The notes under the pieces were generated by a model that was given only the letters and a program-made list of their open reading frames with translations, was not told the origin of the DNA and did not search any database. The position numbers and the translations under genes were made by a program. A DNA stretch of 56,571 bases from JAVBNO01 sp031551485 (GTDB lineage Bacteria > Bacillota > Clostridia > Oscillospirales > Ruminococcaceae): positions 1 through 56,571 of the forward strand of contig JAVBNO010000048.1 of assembly GCA_031551485.1 (NCBI GenBank), given 5' to 3'. Shown here one piece after another: positions 6,928 to 16,451 of this stretch. The first letter of the stretch is position 1. The number at the start of each line of letters is the position of its first letter.

Positions 6928-8595
6928 ATGGGCAGCGAGAAATATGTAATAGGCTGTGACTATGGTACTCTTTCCATGCGCGCGGTGCTTGTGCGCGTCA
7001 GCGACGGCACAGTGGTGGCGGAAGAGATATATGAATATCAAAACGCCGTAATTACCGACATTTTGCCCGACGGCAAAACAAAGCTGGAGGGTGTAAACTG
7101 GGCGCTCCAGGATCCCGACGATTATTTGCGCGCACTTGATCATTGTATTCCTGCCTCGGTCAAAAAGGCAGGCCTTGCCCCCGAGGATGTGGTGGGCATT
7201 GGTGTGGACTTTACCACCTGCACCATGATGCCAATGACCCAAGACGGCGTTGTCCTTTGCCAGCTGCCCCAGTACCGCAGCCACCCCCACGCCTGGGTCA
7301 AATTGTGGAAAAACCATACCGCCCATCGTGAAGCGGATGCCATCACCGAGTATGTGACAGCCAATGGGTTGCATACGCTGGATAACTATGGATTTAAAGC
7401 GTCGTCCGAGTGGTTTTTTCCCAAACTTTGGGAAACACTAAAAAAAGACGAGGAAGTATATAAAGCCGCCTATACCTTTATTGAAGCTGGCGATTATGTT
7501 GTTTATAAGCTTTGCGGCCAAATTGTGCGCAGCGGCGTACTGGCGGCCGCCAAAGGTTTTCACGACAACAAAGCGATGTCCTTCCCGGACAAAGCCTTTT
7601 TCAAAGGGTTGGATCCCCGGTTGGAGAATGTTGTCGAAGAAAAGCACCTCACCAACGTCCACCGGGTGGGCGAAAAAGCCGGAGAGCTCACGGCCGAAAT
7701 GGCCGCTCGCCTGGGGCTTCGGGCAGGCACGGCTATCTGCGTGGCCCACGCCGACGCCGCGGTGGCGCTGCCCGGCGGCGGGGTCGTCCAGCCCAATGTG
7801 ATGACCCTTGTCCTCGGCACATCCACCTGCCATATGATGATGGCAAAGGAAATGGAGAAAATTCCCGGTCTGAACGCCGTCTATTACGAAGGCATTCTTC
7901 CGGGCCTTTATTGCTACGAAGGCGGTCAGGGCGCGGTCGGCGACATTTTTGCTTGGTTCTGCCGTAACTATCTGCCTGCCTCTTATACCGACGAAGCCAA
8001 AGCTCGCGGCATCCATATTATGCAGTTGATGAATGAAAAAGCGGGCGCCCTCAAAGCGGGTGAAAGCGGTCTTGTGGCGCTGGATTGGCACAACGGCAAC
8101 CGTTGTATTCTTCAGGACGCCAACCTCACCGGTTTAATTATGGGACTGAATCTGCTGACCAAGCCGGAGGAAATTTACCGCGCGCTTATTGAAGCCACCG
8201 CCTTTGGCACACTGGTCATTATGGAGCAGTTCGCCCGTTATAATGTGCCGGTCAAAGAGCTTTATGCCTGCGGCGGCCTTGCCCATAAAAACAGTCTGCT
8301 GATGCAAATTTATGCCGATGTGTTGGGCCGTCCCATCAAAGTGACCGGTCTGGCCCAAACCTCCGCCGTCTCCACCGCCATTTTTGCTGCGGTGGCGGCT
8401 GGCGCCCACCCCGGCTTCGAGCAAGCGGTAGCGGCGATGGCGCCTCCGCCCAAGTGCGAATACAAACCCGATCCCCAAAACGTGAAAAAATATGCCGAAA
8501 TTTATGCGGTTTATAAAGAGCTCCACGATTACTTCGGCGTCCAGGCCGGTGGCCCCATGCGCAGGCTGCGCGAAATCCAGCTCGACAGCATTTGA
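6928..8595 (+). CDS. FGGY-family sugar kinase, ribulokinase-like
   Basis: 555 residues, the length of bacterial ribulokinases (AraB class), which phosphorylate ketopentoses with ATP. The N-terminal phosphate-binding loop is IGCDYGTLSMRAV; GIGVDFTTCTMMP matches the AraB signature; the predicted catalytic Asp is in CVAHADAAVALPGGG; the C-terminal nucleotide part has ACGGLAHKNSLLMQIYADVLG. It is preceded by AGGAGGAGG and starts the operon with a full sugar ABC transporter. The substrate may be ribulose or a related ketose rather than L-ribulose, since araA and araD are not seen here. Family sure, substrate open. Confidence 0.85.
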   Translation: MGSEKYVIGCDYGTLSMRAVLVRVSDGTVVAEEIYEYQNAVITDILPDGKTKLEGVNWALQDPDDYLRALDHCIPASVKKAGLAPEDVVGIGVDFTTCTMMPMTQDGVVLCQLPQYRSHPHAWVKLWKNHTAHREADAITEYVTANGLHTLDNYGFKASSEWFFPKLWETLKKDEEVYKAAYTFIEAGDYVVYKLCGQIVRSGVLAAAKGFHDNKAMSFPDKAFFKGLDPRLENVVEEKHLTNVHRVGEKAGELTAEMAARLGLRAGTAICVAHADAAVALPGGGVVQPNVMTLVLGTSTCHMMMAKEMEKIPGLNAVYYEGILPGLYCYEGGQGAVGDIFAWFCRNYLPASYTDEAKARGIHIMQLMNEKAGALKAGESGLVALDWHNGNRCILQDANLTGLIMGLNLLTKPEEIYRALIEATAFGTLVIMEQFARYNVPVKELYACGGLAHKNSLLMQIYADVLGRPIKVTGLAQTSAVSTAIFAAVAAGAHPGFEQAVAAMAPPPKCEYKPDPQNVKKYAEIYAVYKELHDYFGVQAGGPMRRLREIQLDSI

Positions 8596-8671
8596 TCTTC
8601 CGACCGGTAGTTAACTGCGACAAGTGCAGATGACTATAAAGCTGAACAAAATAATTAGGAGGAAAAACAGA

Positions 8672-9721
8672 ATGAATGTTAAAAAAATGTTCGCAATTTT
8701 GATGGCATTGTCCCTGACCCTGGCACTGGCTGCCTGCGGCGGCACAACCCCTCCCCCCGCAAGCACACCCGATGCTCCTGCCAGTGAAGCCGGCACCCCT
8801 GCCGAGGACAACAGCCAATTCAAAATCGCAACAGTCGTCAAACTGACCGGCGTTGCCTGGTTCGACAGAATGGAAGAAGGCGTCAATAAATTTGCCGCCG
8901 ACACCGGCGTGGATGCCTGGCAGACCGGCCACTCCACCGCTGACCCCGCCGAGCAAGTCCGCGTCATTGAGGACCTGATTTCTCAGGGCGTCGACGCCAT
9001 CTGCGTCGTTCCTAACTCCACCGAGTCCCTCGAAGCCGTTCTGAAAAAAGCCATGGATGCCGGTATCATTGTTATTGCTCACGAAGCTTCCAACATTAAC
9101 AATGCCAACTTCGACATCGAAGCTTTTGACAACAAAGAGTACGGCAAACACTTCATGGAAAAACTGGGCGTTCTCATGGGCGGCAAAGGCGAATACACCA
9201 CATTTGTGGGCTCCCTGACCGCTACCTCCCACAACGAGTGGGTTGACGGCTCTGTCGGCGTACAGGAAGAGAAATTCCCCGACATGAAACTTGTCTCTCC
9301 CAAAAACGAGAGCACCGAGAACATCGACAACGCTTACAACAAAACCCTTGAGCTGTTCAAAACCTATCCTGACCTGGTTGGTTTCCAAGGCTCTGCCATG
9401 ACCGATGTTGTCGGCGTAGGCAAAGCGGTTGACGAAATGAAGAAACAGGATTCCACTTTTGTAGTGGGTACCTCCCTGGTTTCCGTTTCCGGTCAATATC
9501 TGGAGACCGGCGCTGTCGACATGATCTCCTTCTGGGATCCTGCCGAAGCCGGTTATGCCATGAACGAGCTCGCTCTCATGATGCTCAAAGGCGAGACCCC
9601 TGCTGACGGCGTAAGCCTGAAAGCCCAGGGCTACCAGAACCTGAAACTGGTTGGCAAAGTATTCTACGGCTCTGCCTGGATCGATGTCACCAAAGAGAAC
9701 ATGGGCGACTACAGCTTCTAA
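8672..9721 (+). CDS. Sugar ABC transporter substrate-binding lipoprotein
   Basis: 349 residues from ATG 8672, with TTAGGAGGA upstream. The signal peptide ends in a lipobox LAAC with lipidated Cys22, then a Thr/Pro/Ala-rich linker. The mature part is a type 1 periplasmic-binding fold (IATVVKLTGVAWFDRMEEGV; DAICVVPNSTESLEAVLKKAMDAG), closest in feel to the rhamnose / autoinducer-2 group. It captures a sugar outside the membrane for the ATPase and permeases downstream. A stable hairpin after its stop may protect its message, since binding proteins are made in excess. Substrate unknown. Confidence 0.88.
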   Translation: MNVKKMFAILMALSLTLALAACGGTTPPPASTPDAPASEAGTPAEDNSQFKIATVVKLTGVAWFDRMEEGVNKFAADTGVDAWQTGHSTADPAEQVRVIEDLISQGVDAICVVPNSTESLEAVLKKAMDAGIIVIAHEASNINNANFDIEAFDNKEYGKHFMEKLGVLMGGKGEYTTFVGSLTATSHNEWVDGSVGVQEEKFPDMKLVSPKNESTENIDNAYNKTLELFKTYPDLVGFQGSAMTDVVGVGKAVDEMKKQDSTFVVGTSLVSVSGQYLETGAVDMISFWDPAEAGYAMNELALMMLKGETPADGVSLKAQGYQNLKLVGKVFYGSAWIDVTKENMGDYSF

Positions 9722-9739
9722 TTGTAACATTTAAAAAGA

Positions 9740-9762
9740 TCGGGCGCTTCATAAGCGCCCGA
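9740..9762 (+). terminator. Stem-loop after the binding-protein gene (attenuator or mRNA stabiliser)
   Basis: TCGGGCGCTT pairs perfectly with AAGCGCCCGA around the loop CAT. It is followed by TAAGAAAA, not a T run, so it is more likely a partial terminator or 3'-end stabiliser than a full stop. Confidence 0.6.
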
Positions 9763-9889
9763 TAAGAAAATGGTCGAGGCCGTTGTGGAATGATGGCAGT
9801 TTGCATTTGCAAGCCCGTCCGCGGCGGCTTCGCTTTCTTTATATTCCTGCCGGTCCGGAGGGGCATGAAAACTGATTTGGAAAATAATT

Positions 9890-9918
9890 TTGACTTGAAA
9901 TATAGGCCGTTTTATTTT
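9890..9918 (+). promoter_or_regulatory. Possible internal promoter for the ABC ATPase genes
   Basis: TTGACT (9890-9895) is followed after 17 bases by TATTTT (9913-9918). The -35 is good and the -10 is weak. Confidence 0.4.
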
Positions 9919-10037
9919 ATGATATACATTAGTGACAAATAGCTAAAAACTTGCCTGTCTGTGCGTAAAAATCGCGCGCATTTTACAGGTTCTCCTGCTT
10001 TTCCAAAGGCGTAATTGCGGTTGAAAGGAAGATGTAT

Positions 10038-11528
10038 ATGCCAAAAGCGTTCATCAAGTTGTCGGGCATATCCAAATCATTCGCAGGTGTCAAAGCCCTG
10101 CAGAATGTGGATATGGTCATCAACGAGGGTGAAACCCGTTGTTTGGCGGGCGAAAACGGCGGCGGTAAATCCACGCTGATTAAAATTATTTCCGGTTTCT
10201 ACATGCCTGATGAAGGCCAAATCGAAATCGGCGGAAAAATTTTTAAAAAACTGACACCACAGCAGGCCATCCAGGAAGGCATTCAAATCATTTATCAGGA
10301 TTTCTCAATATTTCCGAACCTGACGGTGGCCGAAAACATCGCCCTGTCTTACGAGCGGCTCAAGGGTAAAAAATTCGTCAACTGGAAAAGCGTGCGGCAA
10401 AATGCCCAGCGCGGTCTGGACATGATCAATGTCAAAATGGACCTGGATGCCCTGGTCGGCGAACTTTCGGTGGCGGACAGGCAGCTTGTGGCCATCTGCC
10501 GCGCCCTGCTGCAAGATGCACGGCTTCTTGTCATGGATGAACCCACCACAGCCCTCACTCGCAAAGAGGTCGACTCGCTGTTCGCAGTGGTCAAAGACTT
10601 GCAAAAGAAGGGCATATCCATCCTTTTCGTCAGCCACAAGCTGGAGGAAGTATTTGAAATTGCCGAGGAACTCACGATTTTGCGAAACGGCCGCAAAGTC
10701 ATCGAGGGTCCCATGAAAGAGTTTGACCGGGAGCAATTCATTTACCACATGACCGGCCGCACCATTGAACCCACTCACTACGCCCAACCCAAAATCAGCG
10801 GTGAACCGTTGATGAAGGCGGAGGGCATTGGCATTAAAGACCTCTTCACCGACATTTCCTTCGATCTTTACGGTGGCGAGGTAATCGGCATTACCGGCCT
10901 GTTGGGCTCCGGCCGCAGCGAGCTGGCCCGGGCGCTTTTCGGCCTGGAGAAGCTGACCCAAGGCAAATTGTTTGTAGAAGGTAAAGAGGTTAAATTGACC
11001 TCGGTGAAAGACGCGATCAAAAACGGCATTGGCTATGTGCCCGAGGATCGCTTGACCGAGGGTCTTTTCCTGCCCCACACCATCAGCAACAATATCATTG
11101 CCGCCACCATTGACAAGACGCTGGACAAAACCACACTCATCAGCCCCGACAAAACCGAGGAGACAACGGTCCTATGGATCGACGAGCTTAAAATTGTCAC
11201 CCCCTCCGGTGCGCTTCCGGTTCAAAGTTTGTCCGGCGGCAACCAGCAGCGTGTCGTGCTGGCCAAATGGCTGGCCACCAACCCCAAAGTGCTCATTCTC
11301 AACAGCCCCACCGTGGGCGTCGACATCGGTTCCAAAACCGACATTCACGCCTACGCCCGCAAGCTGGCGGAAAGCGGTATGGGCGTCATCATTATTTCAG
11401 ACGATATTCCCGAAGTGCTGGAAAACTGTAACCGCATTTTCCTGATGAAGAAGGGCCGCATTGTCGAAAGCCTGTCCTGCGAAGGACTCACAAGCGGCAC
11501 GCTGGCACGCAAATTAAGCGAGGCCTAA
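10038..11528 (+). CDS. Sugar ABC transporter ATP-binding protein (two ABC domains)
   Basis: 496 residues with two fused ATPase domains, as in RbsA/MglA/LsrA. The first domain has Walker A GENGGGKST (Gly where Ala is usual), Walker B LLVMDEPTTAL and a degenerate signature LSVADRQ; the second has a degenerate Walker A GLLGSGRSE and an intact signature LSGGNQQ. Such asymmetry is normal for the family. ATG 10038 is preferred over 10032 because GAAAGGAA is then 8 bases away. It powers uptake through the two permeases that follow. Confidence 0.93.
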   Translation: MPKAFIKLSGISKSFAGVKALQNVDMVINEGETRCLAGENGGGKSTLIKIISGFYMPDEGQIEIGGKIFKKLTPQQAIQEGIQIIYQDFSIFPNLTVAENIALSYERLKGKKFVNWKSVRQNAQRGLDMINVKMDLDALVGELSVADRQLVAICRALLQDARLLVMDEPTTALTRKEVDSLFAVVKDLQKKGISILFVSHKLEEVFEIAEELTILRNGRKVIEGPMKEFDREQFIYHMTGRTIEPTHYAQPKISGEPLMKAEGIGIKDLFTDISFDLYGGEVIGITGLLGSGRSELARALFGLEKLTQGKLFVEGKEVKLTSVKDAIKNGIGYVPEDRLTEGLFLPHTISNNIIAATIDKTLDKTTLISPDKTEETTVLWIDELKIVTPSGALPVQSLSGGNQQRVVLAKWLATNPKVLILNSPTVGVDIGSKTDIHAYARKLAESGMGVIIISDDIPEVLENCNRIFLMKKGRIVESLSCEGLTSGTLARKLSEA

Positions 11529-11557
11529 GGAAAATAAAGCAGAAAGGAAGATGCGTT

Positions 11558-12595
11558 TTGAATCAGTTAGTCAAAAATCTCACCAAGCGCAATGAGTTTT
11601 ATGTGGCGCTCACCGTCATTGCCCTCTGCCTGGTCATTGGCATGCGCAATCCGGTGTTCTTCACCTTCAATAATGTGGTCGACCTCCTAAAGGCCTCGGT
11701 GGTCTATGGCATCATGGTGTTTGCCCTGATGCTGGGCATTATCGCCGGCGGCATCGACGTTTCCTTCCCGGCCATTGCGGTCTGTTCCATGTACCTCACC
11801 AGCAAATACTTTGAAGCCATTCATTATACCGGTTCGGTTGTCTGGCCCATTTTAATGGCAGTGGCCATCGGCACGGCCCTGGGCGCGGTGAACGGCCTTA
11901 TTATTTCCATGTTTAAGCTCCCGGCTTTCATTGTCACCCTGGGCACCTCCAGCATATTCCACGGACTGCTAATCTCCCTGGTGGGCGCCAAGCCGGTCAA
12001 CCGCCTCTGTGCCCCCATGGAAGCCATGAGCAAAGCCAAAATCCTCGAAGTAGCGGGGGAGGGCTACACCTCCATCTTGCCGGTTACCTTCTGGTTTTTG
12101 GTGGGGATTATCGTCGTGGTCTACCTCATCCTTAACTACACCATGCTGGGTCGCGGCATCTACGCCCTGGGCGGCGACCGTGTCTCCGCCGAGCGGGCCG
12201 GCTTCAACGTAAAAGGCATTACCATTTTTGTCTATACCTTCATCGGTTTTGCGGCCGGGTTGGCGGGCATCAGCCACACCATCCAGGCGCGCACCACCGT
12301 TCCCACCGACCTAATGGGTTGCGAACTGATTATTATCGCGGCGGCGGTGCTGGGCGGCACTCGTATCAGCGGGGGCAAAGGCACCGTGCTGGGCGCCATG
12401 CTGGGCCTGGCCCTCATCACCATCGCCCGCAACAGCCTTATTATGATGGGCATCCCTTCTACCGCGCAACGCATGTCCATCGGCATCATCATCGTTCTTG
12501 GTACCGGCGTCTCTGCTTACCAGGCATTGCGCGCCAGCCGCAAGATACCCAAAATTTTAGAAGACGAGACAGGGGGTGTGACCGTTGGCAGATAA
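11558..12595 (+). CDS. Sugar ABC transporter permease (first)
   Basis: 345 residues, mostly hydrophobic, of the branched-chain/ribose-type permease family (RbsC). The family segment is RAGFNVKGITIFVYTFIGFAAGLAGI, followed by GCELIIIAAAVLGGTRISGG, the conserved loop that contacts the ATPase. Translation starts at TTG 11558, with AGAAAGGAAG 7 bases upstream; the ATG at 11551 is out of frame. Its end overlaps the second permease by 11 bases, suggesting coupled translation of a heterodimer. Confidence 0.9.
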   Translation: MNQLVKNLTKRNEFYVALTVIALCLVIGMRNPVFFTFNNVVDLLKASVVYGIMVFALMLGIIAGGIDVSFPAIAVCSMYLTSKYFEAIHYTGSVVWPILMAVAIGTALGAVNGLIISMFKLPAFIVTLGTSSIFHGLLISLVGAKPVNRLCAPMEAMSKAKILEVAGEGYTSILPVTFWFLVGIIVVVYLILNYTMLGRGIYALGGDRVSAERAGFNVKGITIFVYTFIGFAAGLAGISHTIQARTTVPTDLMGCELIIIAAAVLGGTRISGGKGTVLGAMLGLALITIARNSLIMMGIPSTAQRMSIGIIIVLGTGVSAYQALRASRKIPKILEDETGGVTVGR

Positions 12596-13640
12596 CACGA
12601 AAAAATCCCCCCTCACCCTCCAGGGTATCCGCCGCGGCCTCTTTGCCGATCCGGGTTTGGTCCGGCTTTTTGTCATCATGGTGGCGGCCTTTGTGCTCAT
12701 GGCCATGCTCAATCCCAAGCTCTACCTGTCGGCCAGCAATTTCCGTTCCATGGCCTTCCAAATTCCCGAAATCGGTTTGCTCTCCATCGCTGTCATGATC
12801 GCCATGTTGCTGGGCGGCATCAACCTTTCGGTGCTGGGCATCGGCAACCTCTGTGCCATCTTTTCCGCCTATATTATGATCGCCCTCACCCCCCAAATCG
12901 GCGGTTTTGCCGCCATGGTGGTGGGCATTCTGGCGGCGCTGGCCATCGGCATTCTCTGCGGCGCACTCAACGGCGTACTCATTGCCTATGTGGGCATCCC
13001 CGCCATGCTGGCCACGTTGGGTACCATGGAGATTTTCTCCGGCCTGGGCATCCACCTCACCAAAGGTTCGGCTGTCTTCGGCCTGCCTGATGAATTTGCC
13101 TTCATTGGCGCCGGCGAGATTCTGGGTATCCCCATGCCGCTCATCATCTTTATCGTTGTCGTGGCCATTTACACCATCATCCTGCAAAAGAAAAAGTTCG
13201 GCCTTGAGGTATACCTCATGGGCACCAATGAAAAGGCGGCCCGTTTTACCGGCATAAAGACCTCAATGACCGTGATAAAAGCCCATATGTTGGGCGGTTT
13301 GCTGGCGGCGCTGGCCGGTATCATCATGGCCTCCCGCACCGTTTCCGCCAAGGCTGACTACGGCTCCTCCTACACCCTCCAGGCCATCCTTGTGGCGGTG
13401 CTGGGCGGCGTGAATCCTTCCGGCGGTTTTGGCAAGGTCACCGGCGTCGTTATGGCCATCATCACGCTCCAAATTCTCTCCAGCGGCTTCAATATTTTGC
13501 GCGCCGACTCTTACTTCAAAACATTCATCTGGGGCGCCGTGCTGGTCGCCAGTTTGATCATCAACTACTTTGGCGATAAATACGCCAACAAAAAGAAAGT
13601 CGATGCAACCAAAAGCAGCGGTGCGCCTGCTCAGAAATAA
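12585..13640 (+). CDS. Sugar ABC transporter permease (second)
   Basis: 351 residues, RbsC/LsrD-like, with about nine hydrophobic spans. Key segments are NEKAARFTGIKTSMTVIKAHMLGGLLAALAGI and LQAILVAVLGGVNPSGGFG. It starts at TTG 12585 inside the end of the first permease, with GGGGGTG upstream. The two permeases are paralogous but distinct, as in LsrC/LsrD or RhaP/RhaQ systems. It completes a binding protein-ATPase-2 permease importer. Confidence 0.9.
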   Translation: MADNTKKSPLTLQGIRRGLFADPGLVRLFVIMVAAFVLMAMLNPKLYLSASNFRSMAFQIPEIGLLSIAVMIAMLLGGINLSVLGIGNLCAIFSAYIMIALTPQIGGFAAMVVGILAALAIGILCGALNGVLIAYVGIPAMLATLGTMEIFSGLGIHLTKGSAVFGLPDEFAFIGAGEILGIPMPLIIFIVVVAIYTIILQKKKFGLEVYLMGTNEKAARFTGIKTSMTVIKAHMLGGLLAALAGIIMASRTVSAKADYGSSYTLQAILVAVLGGVNPSGGFGKVTGVVMAIITLQILSSGFNILRADSYFKTFIWGAVLVASLIINYFGDKYANKKKVDATKSSGAPAQK

Positions 13641-13708
13641 AACAATATTCTCTTGAAAAAGAGACAAAGTCACCCTGATTAAACATAATGATTTAGGAGG
13701 AATTGGTT

Positions 13709-14713
13709 ATGCAAAGGATACTCAACAAGCCCGAAAATTATGTAAATGAAATGCTGGAAGGCGTTTTAGCGGCCCATCCCGACAAAGTCAAAATTGTGGG
13801 GGATGATCTGCGCTGTTACGTCACCGCAAAACCAAAAGCCGGCAAAGTGGGCATTGCCACCGGCGGTGGCTCCGGCCATCTTCCTCTCTTTATGGGTTAT
13901 GTGGGCGAGGGCATGCTCGACGGCGCCTGCATCGGCGGCGTCTTCCAGTCCCCCAGCGCCGATCAAATGCTTCAGGTCACCAAAGAAATTGACAAGGGCG
14001 CCGGCGTCCTCTATATATACGGCAACTACGGCGGTGATATCATGAACTTCGACATGGCGCAGGAAATGGCCGAATTCGAAGACATCAAGATCATGCAGGT
14101 AGTCGCCGGCGAGGATGTTGTCTCTGCCCCCAAAGGCATGGAGAACAAACGCCGTGGCGTGGCAGGCATCTACTTTGTGTTTAAGTGCGCCGGTGGCGCG
14201 GCGGATGCCATGCTGCCGCTGGAGGAAGTGGCCCGCATCGCCCAAAAAGCGGCCGATAATGTCCGCACCATGGGTGTGGCCCTCACCCCCTGCATCATTC
14301 CCGAAAACGGCAAAGCCAACTTCGAAATTGCCCCTGGGCACATGGAAATGGGCATGGGCATCCACGGCGAACCCGGCATCGAAAAAGGCCCCATCAAGCC
14401 TGCCGACCAAATTGTCGACGAAATGCTGGCCCGCATCCTGCCCGACCTCCCCTACAACAGCGGCGACGAAGTGGCTGTCCTGGTCAACGGCCTGGGCGCT
14501 ACCCCGCTGGAAGAACTGTATATCATTTATCGCCGTGTCGCCCAGGTGCTGGGTGAAAAGGGCATCAAAGTATTCAAGGCTGCTGTGGGCGAATACGCCA
14601 CCTCCATGGATATGGCCGGTATGTCCATCAGCATCCTCAAGTTGGATGCCGAGCTGAAAAAATATCTGGCCATGCCCTGCCGCACGCCTTTCGTATCCCA
14701 GGAACAGCTTTAA
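13709..14713 (+). CDS. dhaK: Dihydroxyacetone kinase subunit DhaK
   Basis: 334 residues, the substrate-binding subunit that covalently holds dihydroxyacetone (or a related short ketose) on a histidine. Visible motifs are GIATGGGSGHLPLF (phosphate-binding glycines and His), YGNYGGDIMNFDMA, and MGIHGEPG with the active-site His around residue 217. Start ATG 13709 follows TTAGGAGG at an ideal distance. A terminator follows the gene, and dhaL lies further on after a lipoprotein gene. Relatives of this family phosphorylate erythrulose, so the substrate may be a tetrulose. Family sure, substrate not. Confidence 0.9.
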   Translation: MQRILNKPENYVNEMLEGVLAAHPDKVKIVGDDLRCYVTAKPKAGKVGIATGGGSGHLPLFMGYVGEGMLDGACIGGVFQSPSADQMLQVTKEIDKGAGVLYIYGNYGGDIMNFDMAQEMAEFEDIKIMQVVAGEDVVSAPKGMENKRRGVAGIYFVFKCAGGAADAMLPLEEVARIAQKAADNVRTMGVALTPCIIPENGKANFEIAPGHMEMGMGIHGEPGIEKGPIKPADQIVDEMLARILPDLPYNSGDEVAVLVNGLGATPLEELYIIYRRVAQVLGEKGIKVFKAAVGEYATSMDMAGMSISILKLDAELKKYLAMPCRTPFVSQEQL

Positions 14714-14720
14714 TGGCCTA

Positions 14721-14751
14721 CAGGGCGGCGGCTTGGCCGCCGTCCTGTTTT
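14721..14751 (+). terminator. Intrinsic terminator after dhaK
   Basis: A 12-bp stem CAGGGCGGCGGC / GCCGCCGTCCTG (one G-T pair) with loop TTG is followed by TTTTA. It lies 7 bases after the dhaK stop and should reduce transcription into the lipoprotein and dhaL. Confidence 0.8.
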
Positions 14752-14770
14752 ACAAAAAGGAGAATGATAG

Positions 14771-15754
14771 GTGAAACGACTTGTCATTTTTTTGGCGGTG
14801 ACCTTAACTTTCTTGGCCGGATGTGCCCCCGCGGCCGTCTCCCCCGAAAGTGCTTTGTCCCTGCCGGCTTCGTCTGCCTCATCACGGCCGAATGCAGCGC
14901 CTGTCGGTTCCTCTTTCGCGGAAAGTGAAGAAAGCGCTTCACTGCCGCCGCCCACATCGGCATCCAGCGCCCCGCAACAAGCGGCTGCCGCCAATCCATT
15001 TGTGTTGGATCCCGGCGGAGAATACGACCTATACGCCTACAATGCGGCCTTGGTAGGCTATGCCAACCTGGGCTACGCCTATTGGTCGGTTCATGCGGGC
15101 GCTTCCCAGCCGGAACTGGAGGCTGCCGTTGCCGCCATTAACGCCCTGCCGCCGCTGGCGGAAAAAACGGGGGCGGCCCCCGCCGCGCAAGCTGCCTATG
15201 GCTTAATGACGGTGGAAAAGCAAAACAATTTCGCCAAAAGACAATATTTTTTATACGAGGATGCTTTGGCCGTCGACGGCACTGTTTACAGCATCACCCC
15301 CGATCAATACACGGCGCTGCAAAAAGCAATGGCTGTCAAATCGGGTTCAGGTTATCTGGTAACACCCTATTGGTTGGCTTATATGAACCCCAACCGTGTG
15401 ACAAAGGTAATGTGCACAGGGCCGGATGGCCAAATGCAGGAAATTAAAACGGATAATATGCCTGTGGCGGCCTGCGAACCCCAATACCTGGGCGTCACCA
15501 GTGTGAAAACATATACCCCTGGCACCAAAGATGTCAGCCAAATACCCTTCAAGGCGGTATATACCTTTGACAGCGGCGTCACCTACACCCTATATGTGAC
15601 CAACGCCACGCCGCGTGTTCCCAATGTCACTTTTTACCTGGAGTCCAGCGATATGAATGTGGCTTACGAATACACAAGCGTCGGCTATATAAGCAACTTT
15701 GTCGAAGCCACCCAAGGTATGATCAATGGCCCGGCCAACCCAAGAACAATGTAA
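14771..15754 (+). CDS. Uncharacterised lipoprotein between dhaK and dhaL
   Basis: 327 residues, starting at GTG 14771 with AAAAAGGAG upstream. Residues 1-17 form a signal peptide with lipobox LAGC (Cys18), then a long Ser/Ala/Pro linker (about residues 19-75) as in surface lipoproteins. The mature domain contains YNAALVGYANLGYAYWSVHAG and many Tyr/Thr-rich beta segments; I do not recognise the family. It sits between two subunits of one kinase, 25 bases before dhaL, which suggests co-expression, but nothing shows a role in sugar metabolism. Confidence 0.7.
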   Translation: MKRLVIFLAVTLTFLAGCAPAAVSPESALSLPASSASSRPNAAPVGSSFAESEESASLPPPTSASSAPQQAAAANPFVLDPGGEYDLYAYNAALVGYANLGYAYWSVHAGASQPELEAAVAAINALPPLAEKTGAAPAAQAAYGLMTVEKQNNFAKRQYFLYEDALAVDGTVYSITPDQYTALQKAMAVKSGSGYLVTPYWLAYMNPNRVTKVMCTGPDGQMQEIKTDNMPVAACEPQYLGVTSVKTYTPGTKDVSQIPFKAVYTFDSGVTYTLYVTNATPRVPNVTFYLESSDMNVAYEYTSVGYISNFVEATQGMINGPANPRTM

Positions 15755-15779
15755 CCAAGGAAAAGAGGATGCATAAGCA

Positions 15780-16415
15780 ATGGATATCATCACAAGAGAA
15801 ACGGTCATCGCATTTTTTGACGCTGCCAGCGCGCTCATGGCCGAGAAAAAGGACTACTTAATCGAGTTGGATGCCGCCCTTGGCGACGGCGACCTCGGCC
15901 TCACCATGAACGCCGGTTTCGCCAAAGCCAAAGAAACAGTCCATGCCACCGACGAAGCTGACCTAGGCAAACTGTTTATGATGGTGGGCATGGCCATTGC
16001 CAAAGAGGTTCCCTCCACCATGGGTACCCTGGTGGGCTCCGGCTTTATGAAAGTGGCCAAAGCCCTCAAAGGCAAAACCCAGCTGGATGTGGCCGACATG
16101 GCGACCTTTGCCGAAGAATATGTCACCGGCATCATGGAGCGGGGCAAAGCCAGCCCCGGCGACCGCACCATCATCGACTCCTTGCGTCCTGCGGCCCTTG
16201 GCCTGCGTGCCGACGCCGAAAAGAGAACAGCCCTTCCGGCGGCCATACAAGGCGCCGTCGCGGCTGCCGAAGCAGGTGTCGAAGCCACCAAGAATATGAA
16301 AGCTGCCTTTGGCCGCGGCGTCTTCTTTGGCGACCAGGTGCTGGGCAAACCCGACCAGGGCGCCATCGTCGGCATGTATATTTGGAATGCCTGGGCCACT
16401 GCCGTCGGTTGCTGA
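15780..16415 (+). CDS. dhaL: Dihydroxyacetone kinase subunit DhaL
   Basis: 211 residues, the nucleotide-binding subunit of DhaK/DhaL kinases. The magnesium-binding aspartates are in LDAALGDGDLGLTM (about residues 29-42). The nucleotide-contact loop STMGTLVGSGFM and the later SPGDRTIIDSLRPA are intact. In PTS-linked systems DhaL holds ADP and is recharged by DhaM; no DhaM gene lies in this window, so it may be distant or ATP may be exchanged directly. The gene is followed by a repeat array and a hairpin. Confidence 0.9.
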   Translation: MDIITRETVIAFFDAASALMAEKKDYLIELDAALGDGDLGLTMNAGFAKAKETVHATDEADLGKLFMMVGMAIAKEVPSTMGTLVGSGFMKVAKALKGKTQLDVADMATFAEEYVTGIMERGKASPGDRTIIDSLRPAALGLRADAEKRTALPAAIQGAVAAAEAGVEATKNMKAAFGRGVFFGDQVLGKPDQGAIVGMYIWNAWATAVGC

Positions 16416-16451
16416 GTGCAGTTTTTCTTTGCTTTTTTGCACCCCAAAAGC

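Larger units (their letters stand above)
9722..10037. other. Intergenic region between binding protein and ATPase genes
   Basis: 316 bases with the hairpin at 9740-9762 and a possible promoter near 9890. No gene was found. This spacing inside an otherwise tight operon probably lets the binding protein be expressed differently from the transporter. Confidence 0.55.

Noticed and set aside
6928..8595. Arabinose operon (araB)
   Set aside because: No araA, araD or AraR is seen in the window, and the neighbours (DhaK/L, UlaE-like epimerase) point to another substrate, so I give no araB symbol.
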